NCBI GenBank assembly: GCA_029637525.1
Contig: CP072660.1
Span: 1,823,612-1,887,611, forward strand
DNA length: 64,000 nt
DNA from: Desulfurococcaceae archaeon MEX13E-LK6-19
GTDB lineage: Archaea > Thermoproteota > Thermoprotei_A > Sulfolobales > Desulfurococcaceae
Direction of reading: 5' to 3'
Program-made: the position numbers and the translations under genes
Part shown: piece by piece, positions 8,362-17,017 of the stretch
Layout: each line of letters opens with the position of its first letter
Numbering within the stretch: position 1 is the first letter of the stretch
The notes under the pieces: model-generated
Databases searched by the model: none
Seen by the model: the letters and a program-made list of their open reading frames with translations, nothing else
Told to the model about the DNA's origin: nothing

Positions 8362-9473
8362 CCAGCTTCCTTTAATTCCTCGTATTCCTTGGATAAAGGT
8401 GAACACCATTTCTCCGGTTCTTCCACCCCGCCAGGACAACCTTTGCCAAACCTCTTTGGCTTCTTGACTCTGCTAAGCAATACTATTCTACTAGGAATAC
8501 TCTCCGATAATACCATGTAGCCGGTTTTTTCTGCTAGTTTCTTGGCAAATTCTCTTACTTCTTCATGCGAAGGCATACTTTCTGCTGACAACCTACCTCT
8601 ACTTCTTCCCATGTACATGTACGCTTTTACTTCAACGTAAGTAGGATTACCTTTTTCAATAAGTTTAGCAAATCCTTCAGCATCTTTGTCACTCATATTG
8701 AAGCCCTTGATTATAGTTATTCTAAATACTGTTGGTGCTTTAAATGATGGAACAAGTTCAATAGTTTTCAAAACAAGATCCCATGCACCCGGGACTATAG
8801 GTCTATTAAACTCCATATACATCTTCTTGTTCCATGACTCAAGACTAATATAGAGCTGGCTAGGTTCTTCTTCAAGACTGGCTAATACATCAGGTCTATA
8901 AGCATGTGTAACTAGAAATGTTGAAAATCCTCTCTTCTTGTATTCTCTTATGAGTTCACCTATTCTTGGATAGAGTGTGGGTTCGCCAGCAAGACTAATG
9001 GCTGCTTGATTTGGCTGTAGTGCTTCTTCATACATTTTGGGGTCTACACGAGGATTGCCTTTGAATCCACTAACAACTTTCCTGAATTCAATAATACTCT
9101 CTTCGACAAGTACCTCTGGGTCATCTATGACTGGTGGTTTTGTTTCATCCCATTCCATACCGATATCTTCTGGCTGAAGTCTCCAACAATGCAGACATCT
9201 ATTCCAGCACCAGGCTACAACTGGTGTCATCTGTATACAACGGTGACTTTCGATACCATACCATAAGCACTTATAACAGAATCTCCGTCTAACAAGTGCC
9301 TCTTTCGTCCAATAGCATCTCTTTATTGCCCCTATGGTTCCTATTATATGGTAACCTTGTTTTTTCAGGATCTCGTATATCCTCTGATATGCGGGACTGC
9401 TCTTCCAAAATTCTTCACGTTTCCTTCTAATTTCATCCCAGTCAATACTAAGTCTCAATAGTTTGTCAGCCAT
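8358..9473 (-). CDS. taw1: tRNA 4-demethylwyosine synthase (Taw1/TYW1), radical SAM enzyme
   Basis: Builds the tricyclic base of wyosine at G37 of tRNA-Phe from N1-methylguanosine and pyruvate. Counting from ATG 9473, the radical-SAM cluster cysteines are in CWNRCLHC at 89, 93 and 96, and three more at 53, 66 and 79, spaced by 13, can bind the second cluster, the same spacing I recall for methanogen and Pyrococcus enzymes. The C-terminal half has the expected TIM-barrel remainder. ATG 9473 is chosen because GGGGTG lies 10 bases upstream; the frame is open further, to ATG 9536. The length is 371 residues. Confidence 0.93.
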   Translation of the reverse strand: MADKLLRLSIDWDEIRRKREEFWKSSPAYQRIYEILKKQGYHIIGTIGAIKRCYWTKEALVRRRFCYKCLWYGIESHRCIQMTPVVAWCWNRCLHCWRLQPEDIGMEWDETKPPVIDDPEVLVEESIIEFRKVVSGFKGNPRVDPKMYEEALQPNQAAISLAGEPTLYPRIGELIREYKKRGFSTFLVTHAYRPDVLASLEEEPSQLYISLESWNKKMYMEFNRPIVPGAWDLVLKTIELVPSFKAPTVFRITIIKGFNMSDKDAEGFAKLIEKGNPTYVEVKAYMYMGRSRGRLSAESMPSHEEVREFAKKLAEKTGYMVLSESIPSRIVLLSRVKKPKRFGKGCPGGVEEPEKWCSPLSKEYEELKEAG

Positions 9474-9539
9474 GTATTTCATGCACCCCGCTACTCTACC
9501 TATAATGTATAAGCGGGTTATAATATCATACCGCAATGA

Positions 9540-9610
9540 ATATTGAATAATACAATGTTAGAAAAGGAGTCTTTTTTATGTATTAAAAAACTTAGGCAGT
9601 TATTCAATAT
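9540..9610. repeat. 11-bp inverted repeat upstream of taw1
   Basis: ATATTGAATAA at 9540-9550 is repeated as its exact reverse complement TTATTCAATAT at 9600-9610, separated by 49 bases of AT-rich sequence. It lies in the gap between the small winged-helix gene (ending 9640, minus strand) and taw1. It could be an operator pair or a chance event in AT-rich DNA; nothing else supports a function. Confidence 0.35.
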
Positions 9611-9639
9611 AATCCTTTTCATGAAACTTCTTGCTTGAG

Positions 9640-9840
9640 TTATTTTTTAACGTATTCCTTGTACATCCATCCACTCTCTGTTCTAACAGCAAGTCCTTCT
9701 CTCTTGAGATCCTGTAATCTGCCCCTTATTGTATTGTAGTTTAAGCCAGTTATTTTCTGGATCTCTTTAGGTGTTAGGGGTCTTTTCTCTTTTTTAAGTA
9801 CCTCTAATACGATCTCCTTGGCAGTCTTTCTCTCAGACAT
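9640..9840 (-). CDS. Small winged-helix DNA-binding protein, 66 aa
   Basis: A single winged-helix domain and nothing else. KEIVLEVLKKEKRPLTPKEIQKITG (in part) and the recognition helix NYNTIRGRLQDLKREGLA, followed by the wing SGWMYK, are typical of MarR/ArsR-like minimal archaeal regulators. ATG 9840 is the only good start and the length is complete for the fold. It is transcribed toward taw1's upstream region, with no partner gene in an obvious operon. Targets are unknown. Confidence 0.8.
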   Translation of the reverse strand: MSERKTAKEIVLEVLKKEKRPLTPKEIQKITGLNYNTIRGRLQDLKREGLAVRTESGWMYKEYVKK

Positions 9841-10148
9841 TGCTTCTCAACCCCCATTCGATTCTCTAACTAGATCTGATCCAAACACCTTTTTAAAATT
9901 GATCCTGCTCAAGATCAAGAGAATTACATTGGTTGACATAGAAGGCATTTTACTAACATATGATCTTATTGATAATGAAGATTATTCAGGGAAAAGATTT
10001 GAGGAAAGTGATCCGGGCGCGAAACCTTCATCACTATATCAGCAAGGGCCCATCCTTGTATTCTTCATTCATTTATGTTATATTTGGGTCGTGTAAGAAA
10101 TATTTTACTTCGCTATAGCCATCAATTAAATTAGGTGTAGTTTGAGAC
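9841..10148. other. 308-base intergenic region between two divergent genes
   Basis: This holds the promoters of the winged-helix gene (minus) and the Nip7-like gene (plus). A short GC-rich patch at 10011-10050 stands out. On the minus strand it contains a perfect C box (GTGATGA, 10028-10034) and a 12-nt spacer followed by CGGA (10012-10015), with CTGA at 10037-10040 and 9986-9989, but no credible C' box, so I do not call an RNA. The plus-strand frame open here (to 10096) has no protein-like character. Confidence 0.5.
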
Positions 10149-10682
10149 GTGAAGAAAATAGCGTTTAAGAAAGCAATACTTAGTAGGAATGAGGTATCGC
10201 TTATAAAGCATTATCTAGAGGACGTTCTGGATGTGCCTATGGTTCATCTTCAGTTTAAGAAATTGGTTAAAACCTGTTTTGATGAATTATGTATAGTCTA
10301 TGAAGACGATGAAAACTTGGATACAGTTATCTATCAAGGCAGATGGATTGCTGGTATAATAGGCGGTGATGTGTTTTTATCGCCTTGGCTTTATAGCAGT
10401 ATTTATAGTATGTTTGGGTTTAAGGCGTGTATTGTTGTTAATAAAAAAGCTCTAGAGATTTTTCTATACGGAGGAGATATTTTCGCTTCCTCAATAACAA
10501 GGTTTTACGAGCCAATAGATAATGTTGTAGCAGTCATTGATCCACGCGACAATACTGTTGTAGGAGCTGCTAAACCCATTGTAAAAGGCGAGATGCTAAG
10601 GAAGATTATTAATGATAAAAGAGAAGAGCCTGTGTTCAAGAATTTATTTGATCTAGGTGTGTTTCTGAGAGAATTTGGTTAA
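10149..10682 (+). CDS. Nip7-like PUA-domain protein, ribosome biogenesis candidate
   Basis: A 177-residue protein with an N-terminal alpha/beta pre-PUA domain and a C-terminal PUA domain (about 95-177). The pattern of KKALEIFLYGGDIFASSI, then VIDPRDNTVVGAAKPI and the ending FKNLFDLGVFLREF follows the Nip7/UPF0113 family, whose eukaryotic member acts in 60S ribosome assembly and rRNA processing. RNA binding by the PUA fold is family knowledge; identity as Nip7 rather than another PUA protein is an inference. The start is GTG 10149. The gene is convergent with pheS with a 4-base gap. Confidence 0.72.
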   Translation: MKKIAFKKAILSRNEVSLIKHYLEDVLDVPMVHLQFKKLVKTCFDELCIVYEDDENLDTVIYQGRWIAGIIGGDVFLSPWLYSSIYSMFGFKACIVVNKKALEIFLYGGDIFASSITRFYEPIDNVVAVIDPRDNTVVGAAKPIVKGEMLRKIINDKREEPVFKNLFDLGVFLREFG

Positions 10683-10686
10683 ATTA

Positions 10687-12270
10687 TTAAAATGGTGCTT
10701 TCACGACTTTTACTTCTTGGGCGCTTGTTTTCCGTAGGAAGTAGGGTAGTGTTGGTGTTCTTAATTTCTCTAGGAAGTCTAGGTCCGGCGAGAACAGGTC
10801 TCTTATATCCTCTATTCCGAGGACTGTCATAGCAACTCTATCTATGCCTATACCCCATGCCACCGCCCTAACACTGCCTGCCCCGAGAATCTCCATTACC
10901 TCGGGTCTAAATACTCCTCCTGGGAACACCTCTACCCAACCGAGTTTAGGATGCTTAATGAAGCCTTCAACACTAGGCTCGGTAAATGGGAAGTATCCTG
11001 GCTTGAACCATATCTCCTTTATACCTAGTGCTGCTGCAAACTCTCTGAAGAATGCAAGAAGATCCTTGAACGATACGTTCTTCCCTACAATAATTCCATC
11101 CAACTGGTAGAACTCCATTGCGTGTTTCGCGTCAAGAGTTTCAGGCCTAAACACTCTGTCGATGGTGAAGCATCTATATTCTCCTGGACCTCTCTCATAT
11201 ATTATCCTGGCTGAAACAGCTGTAGTTTGAGTTCTCAAGACAGGTGTTAGTGCTTTGTCTACACTCCATTTATACTTCCATCCTTTTTCATGTATGCGTC
11301 TTGCTCTTTCCAATAATTCCTCTACTACCTTGCCACGGAAACTTGTCTCGAGAAAGAATGTATCATGGATTTCTCGTGCAGGATGATCCTGCGCCTGGAA
11401 TAGTGCATCGAAATTCCAGAACTCGAGCTCAACATGTGGCCCTTTCACTTCTTCAAAACCCATTGATACAAGTATTTCTCTAGCTAGATCGAGGAACTCC
11501 ATGTAAGGATTCTTCCTAGCAATGCGCATTCTTGGCGGTGTAACCGATAAATCAAATTCTTTGATCATAATCTTATCAAATAATCCCTTTTCCACTAACT
11601 CAGGAGTAACGACTGTTACTAGTTCAGCTTTCTCAATCGCTTTCTTACTCCATAAGTTCTTGAGTTTATCAGTGGGCTTTACAAGTACTACACTTGATTT
11701 CTCGACTGTAACCATTTTCCTACGTTTAAGAACCTTAATTATATCTGGCGACGCTTTTCCGCCTGCCAGTATGTTTTTCAGCACTGATTTGAGGAAACCT
11801 GCGTTTTCAATAATGTTGACACATTCTTGCTGAGAGGAGTACTCTACAAGACCATTAATTACTCTCAAGCATTTCCCTTTGACAAGGTATTGGAACCCTA
11901 TAGTAGCATGCTCTTTATCAATACCAGTTTCTCTTACGACACAATCAATAAATTCATCAACTCTTTTTCCTACACACTTCTCCACTGCTCTGTAAACTAT
12001 TTCTTCGGGGAATCCTTTTTCAAGAACAAACTTCGCTTCATCAGTGAGTACTATTTTCTCAATGGTTTTTCTTGAAATAACGACAAGCTCTTTAGCTTCA
12101 AGCTCAGCTAGATCCCTCATCAAGTCTTCTATTCTTAACCCAATCTTCCTAGCAACAGCACTTAGCTCAACAAAATCGGTTTTGTCCACAAGTTCTTCTA
12201 TTATCTTGTACTGCCTAGGAGTTACAGTAATCTTCTCCAAACTATTAACACCTATGACTACTCTATACAC
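10687..12270 (-). CDS. pheS: Phenylalanyl-tRNA synthetase alpha subunit
   Basis: Class II catalytic subunit that charges tRNA-Phe together with PheT, which is not in this window. An N-terminal winged-helix region (about 1-200) of the archaeal/eukaryotic type precedes the catalytic core. Motif 2 elements FRPETLDAKHAMEFYQLDG lie near residue 375 and motif 3 GAGSVRAVAWGIGIDRVAM near 475. The 527-residue length from GTG 12270 is slightly long; a TTG 27 bases inside (LEKITVTPRQ) with GGTGTT upstream is an equally good start. It follows the small gene at 12345-12530 on the same strand with a 74-base gap. Confidence 0.95.
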   Translation of the reverse strand: MYRVVIGVNSLEKITVTPRQYKIIEELVDKTDFVELSAVARKIGLRIEDLMRDLAELEAKELVVISRKTIEKIVLTDEAKFVLEKGFPEEIVYRAVEKCVGKRVDEFIDCVVRETGIDKEHATIGFQYLVKGKCLRVINGLVEYSSQQECVNIIENAGFLKSVLKNILAGGKASPDIIKVLKRRKMVTVEKSSVVLVKPTDKLKNLWSKKAIEKAELVTVVTPELVEKGLFDKIMIKEFDLSVTPPRMRIARKNPYMEFLDLAREILVSMGFEEVKGPHVELEFWNFDALFQAQDHPAREIHDTFFLETSFRGKVVEELLERARRIHEKGWKYKWSVDKALTPVLRTQTTAVSARIIYERGPGEYRCFTIDRVFRPETLDAKHAMEFYQLDGIIVGKNVSFKDLLAFFREFAAALGIKEIWFKPGYFPFTEPSVEGFIKHPKLGWVEVFPGGVFRPEVMEILGAGSVRAVAWGIGIDRVAMTVLGIEDIRDLFSPDLDFLEKLRTPTLPYFLRKTSAQEVKVVKAPF

Positions 12271-12344
12271 TTCCCATACTGGTAATAAACTCTATCCTCG
12301 GTTCACCATAAATGTATACTGTCCAATACTCATGGAGTTCAGTT

Positions 12345-12530
12345 CTATTTTACAAGCCCTTTCTTTTTCAAGAAAACCAATACATCTCTTCTATCAAGCA
12401 ATCTTTCATAAGGTAGTTCTTCGAGTATTCTTCTAGCTGCCTCTCTAACATCGGGAGAGAGATCTTTTAAAACTTCATTTATTAGTTCTTTCTTTTTCTT
12501 CATCAAATCATCTGGTTTCAAGATTGACAT
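12345..12530 (-). CDS. Small conserved-looking alpha-helical protein, 61 aa
   Basis: A 61-residue highly charged helical protein (LINEVLKDLSPDVREAARRILEELP, in part, then RRDVLVFLKKKG). It reads as two or three amphipathic helices. No family was recognised. It is directly upstream of pheS on the same strand and may be co-transcribed with it. ATG 12530 is the natural start. Confidence 0.65.
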   Translation of the reverse strand: MSILKPDDLMKKKKELINEVLKDLSPDVREAARRILEELPYERLLDRRDVLVFLKKKGLVK

Positions 12531-12693
12531 TACATACTACCCGTTTTCAACCACTATCTCTATCTTTATGCAAACTAGTATTAAATCGAATATACCATGT
12601 ACCCAATGATTGTTCTACTATTCTGTTTACAGGGTAATTAATGGGGAAAGAATAATACTATTACTAACCAATTATTCATACAGGTGCAGGATA

Positions 12694-12900
12694 GTGAGCA
12701 AAAAGATCACATGCCCGTATTGCGGATTCACAGGCGAGCCTAAAGACTTCTATTTCATATATGAAGTGGTACTGTATACAACTAATACCAATGATGTAGT
12801 TAGGGAGGAAAGAGAAAGACCTCCTTTGGTAGTTTGCCCAAAGTGTAAACAAGGATTCTTCTTGGAATCTCCATATAAGAAGTTTTATGAAAAACAGTAA
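12694..12900 (+). CDS. Zinc-ribbon protein, 68 aa
   Basis: A very small protein with two CPxC knuckles: CPYCGF at residues 7-12 and CPKCKQ near 50, which together can bind one zinc ion as a zinc ribbon; a charged strand-rich insert lies between. The frame is open upstream to 12610, but GTG 12694 is preceded by AGGTG at 12682-12686, and the region before it is not protein-like. Possible roles include RNA or DNA binding or a transcription subunit; none is supported specifically. It is flanked by convergent serK. Confidence 0.72.
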   Translation: MSKKITCPYCGFTGEPKDFYFIYEVVLYTTNTNDVVREERERPPLVVCPKCKQGFFLESPYKKFYEKQ

Positions 12901-12994
12901 CATAAATCTAGAAATTATACTGCTAGCTAACATTAACTCAAGAAGAAAAATAAAAGAATAGGGGATGGGAAACTAAATTATGTTATTACAGCCT

Positions 12995-13861
12995 TTACTC
13001 AAATACATAAAGTTCTTCTTCATATTTTCTATCAAGAACAGTGCCGGGTGGCAGTCTTTTTATCTTTTTATTCGATAACAAGTCCACTAATTTCTTCCTA
13101 GCTTCTTCGAGAGGTATTTCTCCAGTCAACCAGTTTAACGGTATGTTTATGTTGAGTGGTCTCGCGGGTATGACGTGTCTTGTTGTTTTATGAGTGAATA
13201 CCTCTCCGCGTAAAGCAACTTCTCTTACTTCTTGTTTTGTAACTGTTGGTGTGATCAAAGATGCTATAACCTCTTTTTTAGACGCCATAGAGAGAGCTTC
13301 GTCTTCGGTGACGTAGCCAATCTCGTAGCCTTCTTCTTTGAGTTTTTCCTCAATCTTTTTTATTAGATCGTATATTTTCTTTATGTCTTTTTCAGGATAA
13401 ATTATACTAATGTATTTTTCTCCATAAGTGGCTATTGAGATTGCTTTCCTCTCCTTTAATAGATCAAATATTTCATCTTTCTGTACTTCTTGTAGGCTAA
13501 AGCCTAGACTCTTAATTATTTCAAGTATGTTATCGAAATTCCCTGGACCCTTCTTGATTATTCTACACCATGAGCCTAGTTTTATGTTGGGATTATCGTA
13601 GTCAACAAGACATACTGGTATGTATGGGAATCCTAGTTTTTCTGTTGCAGCGACACGATGCATGCCGTCGAGTACTACAAGAGTTTTTTCATCGACTATG
13701 ATCGGGTCCTTGAAGAATTTGTCTTTCTTTATTTTCTCTACTAGCCAGTCAAGAATTTCTGGAATTATTTCTTCGTGGATATGTAGTTTCTTTACTTCCT
13801 CAATAGTTATTTTTAATGTAATTAATGGCGTTTTTATCTCGTATGCATTAGACAATCCCAT
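12995..13861 (-). CDS. serK: Free L-serine kinase of the ParB/Srx fold (SerK)
   Basis: Phosphorylates free L-serine to O-phosphoserine, the precursor for archaeal cysteine synthesis. The 288-residue protein has the ParB/Srx nucleotide box VLDGMHRVAA near 64-73, an acidic patch HEE at 29-31 where the catalytic glutamate of the Thermococcus enzyme is expected, and a C-terminal extension shared with SerK. Whether ADP or ATP is the donor cannot be told from sequence. It follows serA on the same strand after 100 bases; having phosphoglycerate dehydrogenase next door fits a serine/phosphoserine pathway. No phosphoserine phosphatase or aminotransferase is in view. Confidence 0.82.
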   Translation of the reverse strand: MGLSNAYEIKTPLITLKITIEEVKKLHIHEEIIPEILDWLVEKIKKDKFFKDPIIVDEKTLVVLDGMHRVAATEKLGFPYIPVCLVDYDNPNIKLGSWCRIIKKGPGNFDNILEIIKSLGFSLQEVQKDEIFDLLKERKAISIATYGEKYISIIYPEKDIKKIYDLIKKIEEKLKEEGYEIGYVTEDEALSMASKKEVIASLITPTVTKQEVREVALRGEVFTHKTTRHVIPARPLNINIPLNWLTGEIPLEEARKKLVDLLSNKKIKRLPPGTVLDRKYEEELYVFE

Positions 13862-13961
13862 CCACCTAATAATTTCTAGCTAAGAGAGAAATTTTAATGA
13901 TTCCTTACAAGAGTAAGAAAGGAAAAAAGAAGTAAAGAAAAAAGTGAAGAAAACCTGATTA

Positions 13962-14894
13962 TTATGTCTTCTTCTTGAGGATTTCAATTATTTTTTCAAC
14001 TATTTGCATGCCTGCTCTTTCTTGTGCTTCCCAAGTATTTGCGCCAATATGAGGTGTTAGTACAACGTTATCAAGTTGTCTTAATGGGTGGTCTGGTGGT
14101 AATGGCTCCTCTTCATAGACGTCGAGACCTGCTCCAGCAATCCATCCTTCTTTTAATGCTTTCACAAGAGCGTTTGTGTCAACAACTGCTCCTCTAGCTG
14201 TATTGATTAGAATAGCTGTTTTCTTCATTAACTTAAGCTTGTTTTCATCAATGAGATGATATGTTTCTTTGACTAACGGCACATGTATGGTCACAATATC
14301 GCTTTCTTTAAGTAACGTGTCGAGGTCAACATATTTCATTTTTAGTTCTTCCTCAAATTCTTTAGAGCATCTAACAACATCGTAGTATAGGATCTTCATA
14401 TTGAAGCCATAATACGCTATTCTAGCGACTTCTCTACCAATCCTACCCATACCGATTACGCCAAGGGTTTTACCGTAAAGCTCATGTCCTAGTGCTTCTT
14501 TCTTAGGCCATTTACCTTCTCTCATTTTTCTGTCGGAGAACGCTATCTTTCTCAAAACATCTATCATTAACCCTATTGCTAACTCTGCAACACTTCTAGT
14601 TGGTGCCCCTGGAGTGTTAACTACTTCTATACCTTTTGCTTTAGCTGCCTCAACATCAATGTTATCTATACCGACACCCGCTCTACCTATAACTTTTAGT
14701 TTCTCGGCAGCGTCAATCACTTTCTTTGTTACAACAGGTTTACTTCTTACAATCAATGCATCTACGTCTTTGACGAGCTCTATTAATTCTTCTTCACTGG
14801 GATATTCTTTGTATACTACCTCGAAACCTTCTTGCTTCAGCTTCTCTATTGCTTCAGGATGTATAGGTGCTGCAACGAGAACCTTCATTTTCAT
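13962..14894 (-). CDS. serA: D-3-phosphoglycerate dehydrogenase
   Basis: First step of serine synthesis, 3-phosphoglycerate to 3-phosphohydroxypyruvate with NAD. The 310-residue protein is the short form without ACT regulatory domains. The nucleotide-binding motif GVIGMGRIGREVA lies near residue 146, the catalytic arginine is in INTARGAVVD near 230, the glutamate in VYEEEP near 262 and the histidine in LTPHIGANT near 282. ATG 14894 (or the ATG two codons in) is a good start. The related glyoxylate/hydroxypyruvate reductases cannot be fully excluded, but adjacency to serK favours SerA. Confidence 0.88.
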   Translation of the reverse strand: MKMKVLVAAPIHPEAIEKLKQEGFEVVYKEYPSEEELIELVKDVDALIVRSKPVVTKKVIDAAEKLKVIGRAGVGIDNIDVEAAKAKGIEVVNTPGAPTRSVAELAIGLMIDVLRKIAFSDRKMREGKWPKKEALGHELYGKTLGVIGMGRIGREVARIAYYGFNMKILYYDVVRCSKEFEEELKMKYVDLDTLLKESDIVTIHVPLVKETYHLIDENKLKLMKKTAILINTARGAVVDTNALVKALKEGWIAGAGLDVYEEEPLPPDHPLRQLDNVVLTPHIGANTWEAQERAGMQIVEKIIEILKKKT

Positions 14895-15051
14895 GTCACC
14901 TTACAACTTCGCACTAGAGAACTATAGGCTGTCTCAGATAAAATCTCCTACTCTAAACCCGACACGACATTGGTAATTCATGCAAAAGTTATATGAAATA
15001 CTATAGGTTTTTGTAGGTAGTTGATATATAATAAACCTAGGTACTAGTGTC

Positions 15052-16851
15052 GTGATTAAGAAGGAAAAATCAATTTTATTTACAGCTACAATGTTAATGC
15101 TTATGGTAATTATAACCACATTTTTCATGAACTACATTGAAATATACATTAAACCACCAAGCTCTAAAACTAATAAATTATTTACTACATCACCCATTGA
15201 TGATGCATCATATAGTTCTCTTGCAGGAACAAGCATATGGAGAAGCCTTAAAACAGTCAACATAAAGAATCCCAATGTAACTCTTTTACTAGGTAAATTG
15301 AGGACAATGTTATTTGACTACAATTGGGCAAGAAACCAAAGCTTGTTCGATGTTTATAGAGTATGGCTTATAGACAGTAATGGTGTAGGCCCTGCTACAA
15401 GAGTTATTTTATTCAACGATCCCATGGAGCTCTATAAGAAATATGGACTAAAGAATATCAAGCTTCATATATCGATTTATGATCAAATGTTCAAAAACAC
15501 GTCCATAAAACATAGCCTGTCAGGCATCATAAGGATAGGTAGAATACTCCTACCTCATGGAGTAGAAATTATTTTATTAGCAGTAGTTAATAACGACAAT
15601 ATCATTATAGGTTACGATGATACAAAGATATACAATATAACAACGCTTAAATTCATAATTTACGCCCACCCCTATGACTTGGATGCCTATAGATTCTTTC
15701 TTGAAGTTCATAAGTTCTATGGCAGACCCCCACCGATAGGGGATGTCTACAAGGAGAAAGTAAAACCCGGCAAATGGAGATGGGCACTTTACAAAACATT
15801 TATTATATCAAACAAACCATCACTTGTATTGAAAAATAATTCGAGAATATATTTGGAATACATAGCTATTCTTGAAGAATATCCATATACTGGATGTAGT
15901 ACAGAAATACTTTGGAGCCTATTTTATCGTAGCTTAGTTTTCTCATTAGCACTCAATCTTGCTTTACCAGCTAATACTAGTGAAGCAGAATACTATTATT
16001 ATGCATTAAAGACCGCTAGTAAACTCATGGTATACAAACCATACTATTACCCCGAAAATACCCTTGTTTATTGTCTTCCAGAATTAGCCAGAATCGGTGG
16101 TTTCTGTTATGAACACTCCCTTACAGGAATGGAAGTATATAATCTCGTATTCAGATTACCTTATTTCATATTATTCATGCATGCACGTGTAACAGGGTTA
16201 GGCCATAGTGTCGGCATAGTGGTTGTACCAAGTATTTATGTTAATAAGACAAATCAGTTTAATGTACCACCAGAACAACCATACATGTATGAAGGAGGAC
16301 TACTTTTTTCAGGAATAGATTTTGATGGCGATAGGAGCCCTGATTACATTCTGGAAGTTGTTAATACTGGTGGGACAAGTATCTATGAAAAAATGGCTTA
16401 CCGTCCTGGCGAGCTATTATTCCTGTTGGAGAAAAATGTTGTATGGGGTCTAGATCATTACTATCCATTTAGGTATATTATAGAAACACCATATGGAGAA
16501 TTCGCTGATATTTCATATTGGAGTGGTTTAGAAGCAATAAACAACTTGCTCAGAAGCCATCCATGGTTTAAGCTCCCATATTATAATAGAAGCGAGAAAA
16601 TGCTATCCAAAATACATGAACTTGAAGAGAAATTTGTACTAAACAGAGCAGGAATCCCAACAGTAGGTACTCCAGCGCGATACGACATAGCAACAAAATA
16701 TGTTCTAGACTATGACCATTATCTTTACTACGTTGTAGCAAGTAGAGTAACTTTTCCACCTATACCTATGAGCCCCAGTGATATCAACAATACCTGCTGG
16801 ATACCAGTAATACTTGTTATCAAGACGCCAGAAACTAATCAAAAAACTTAG
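15052..16851 (+). CDS. Membrane-anchored external protein with transglutaminase-like triad
   Basis: The 599-residue protein starts with a positively charged end and a hydrophobic helix (about 11-30), so the bulk is probably outside the cell, tethered or secreted. In the second half, FCYEHSLTG near 349, GLGHSVGIVV near 383 and IDFDGDRSPD near 422 give an ordered Cys-His-Asp set like transglutaminase/papain-like superfamily enzymes. Many N-x-S/T sites would be compatible with N-glycosylation. GTG 15052 is the start. Assignment to the superfamily is an inference; it could be a protease, an amidase or an inactive binding protein. It stands alone between serA and gdhA. Confidence 0.65.
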   Translation: MIKKEKSILFTATMLMLMVIITTFFMNYIEIYIKPPSSKTNKLFTTSPIDDASYSSLAGTSIWRSLKTVNIKNPNVTLLLGKLRTMLFDYNWARNQSLFDVYRVWLIDSNGVGPATRVILFNDPMELYKKYGLKNIKLHISIYDQMFKNTSIKHSLSGIIRIGRILLPHGVEIILLAVVNNDNIIIGYDDTKIYNITTLKFIIYAHPYDLDAYRFFLEVHKFYGRPPPIGDVYKEKVKPGKWRWALYKTFIISNKPSLVLKNNSRIYLEYIAILEEYPYTGCSTEILWSLFYRSLVFSLALNLALPANTSEAEYYYYALKTASKLMVYKPYYYPENTLVYCLPELARIGGFCYEHSLTGMEVYNLVFRLPYFILFMHARVTGLGHSVGIVVVPSIYVNKTNQFNVPPEQPYMYEGGLLFSGIDFDGDRSPDYILEVVNTGGTSIYEKMAYRPGELLFLLEKNVVWGLDHYYPFRYIIETPYGEFADISYWSGLEAINNLLRSHPWFKLPYYNRSEKMLSKIHELEEKFVLNRAGIPTVGTPARYDIATKYVLDYDHYLYYVVASRVTFPPIPMSPSDINNTCWIPVILVIKTPETNQKT

Positions 16852-16959
16852 ATTAGATAAGCAGAAGTGGTTCAGTTTATTATATGTATCAAACTATTTA
16901 GATTCCTATATATTTCCCACAAATAGATGATAATAACGAACTGTTACCGAGTCAATAGT

Positions 16960-16967
16960 TATTTAAA
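16960..16967 (+). promoter_or_regulatory. TATA box of gdhA
   Basis: TATTTAAA at 16960-16967 is a near-consensus archaeal TATA box, 51 bases before the gdhA start codon. Transcription would begin near 16988-16992, leaving a leader of about 27 bases that includes the GAGGCGA ribosome-binding site at 17004-17010. A well-formed promoter fits the high expression usual for glutamate dehydrogenase in hyperthermophiles. Confidence 0.65.
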
Positions 16968-17017
16968 GCCTTACCATAACTATAATATAATTGAGTGCGT
17001 TCTGAGGCGAGTTGATT

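Noticed and set aside
9818-10096. Open plus-strand frame of 92 codons between the winged-helix and Nip7-like genes
   Set aside because: It starts antisense inside the winged-helix gene, has no ribosome-binding site and reads as low-quality sequence without domain-like pattern.
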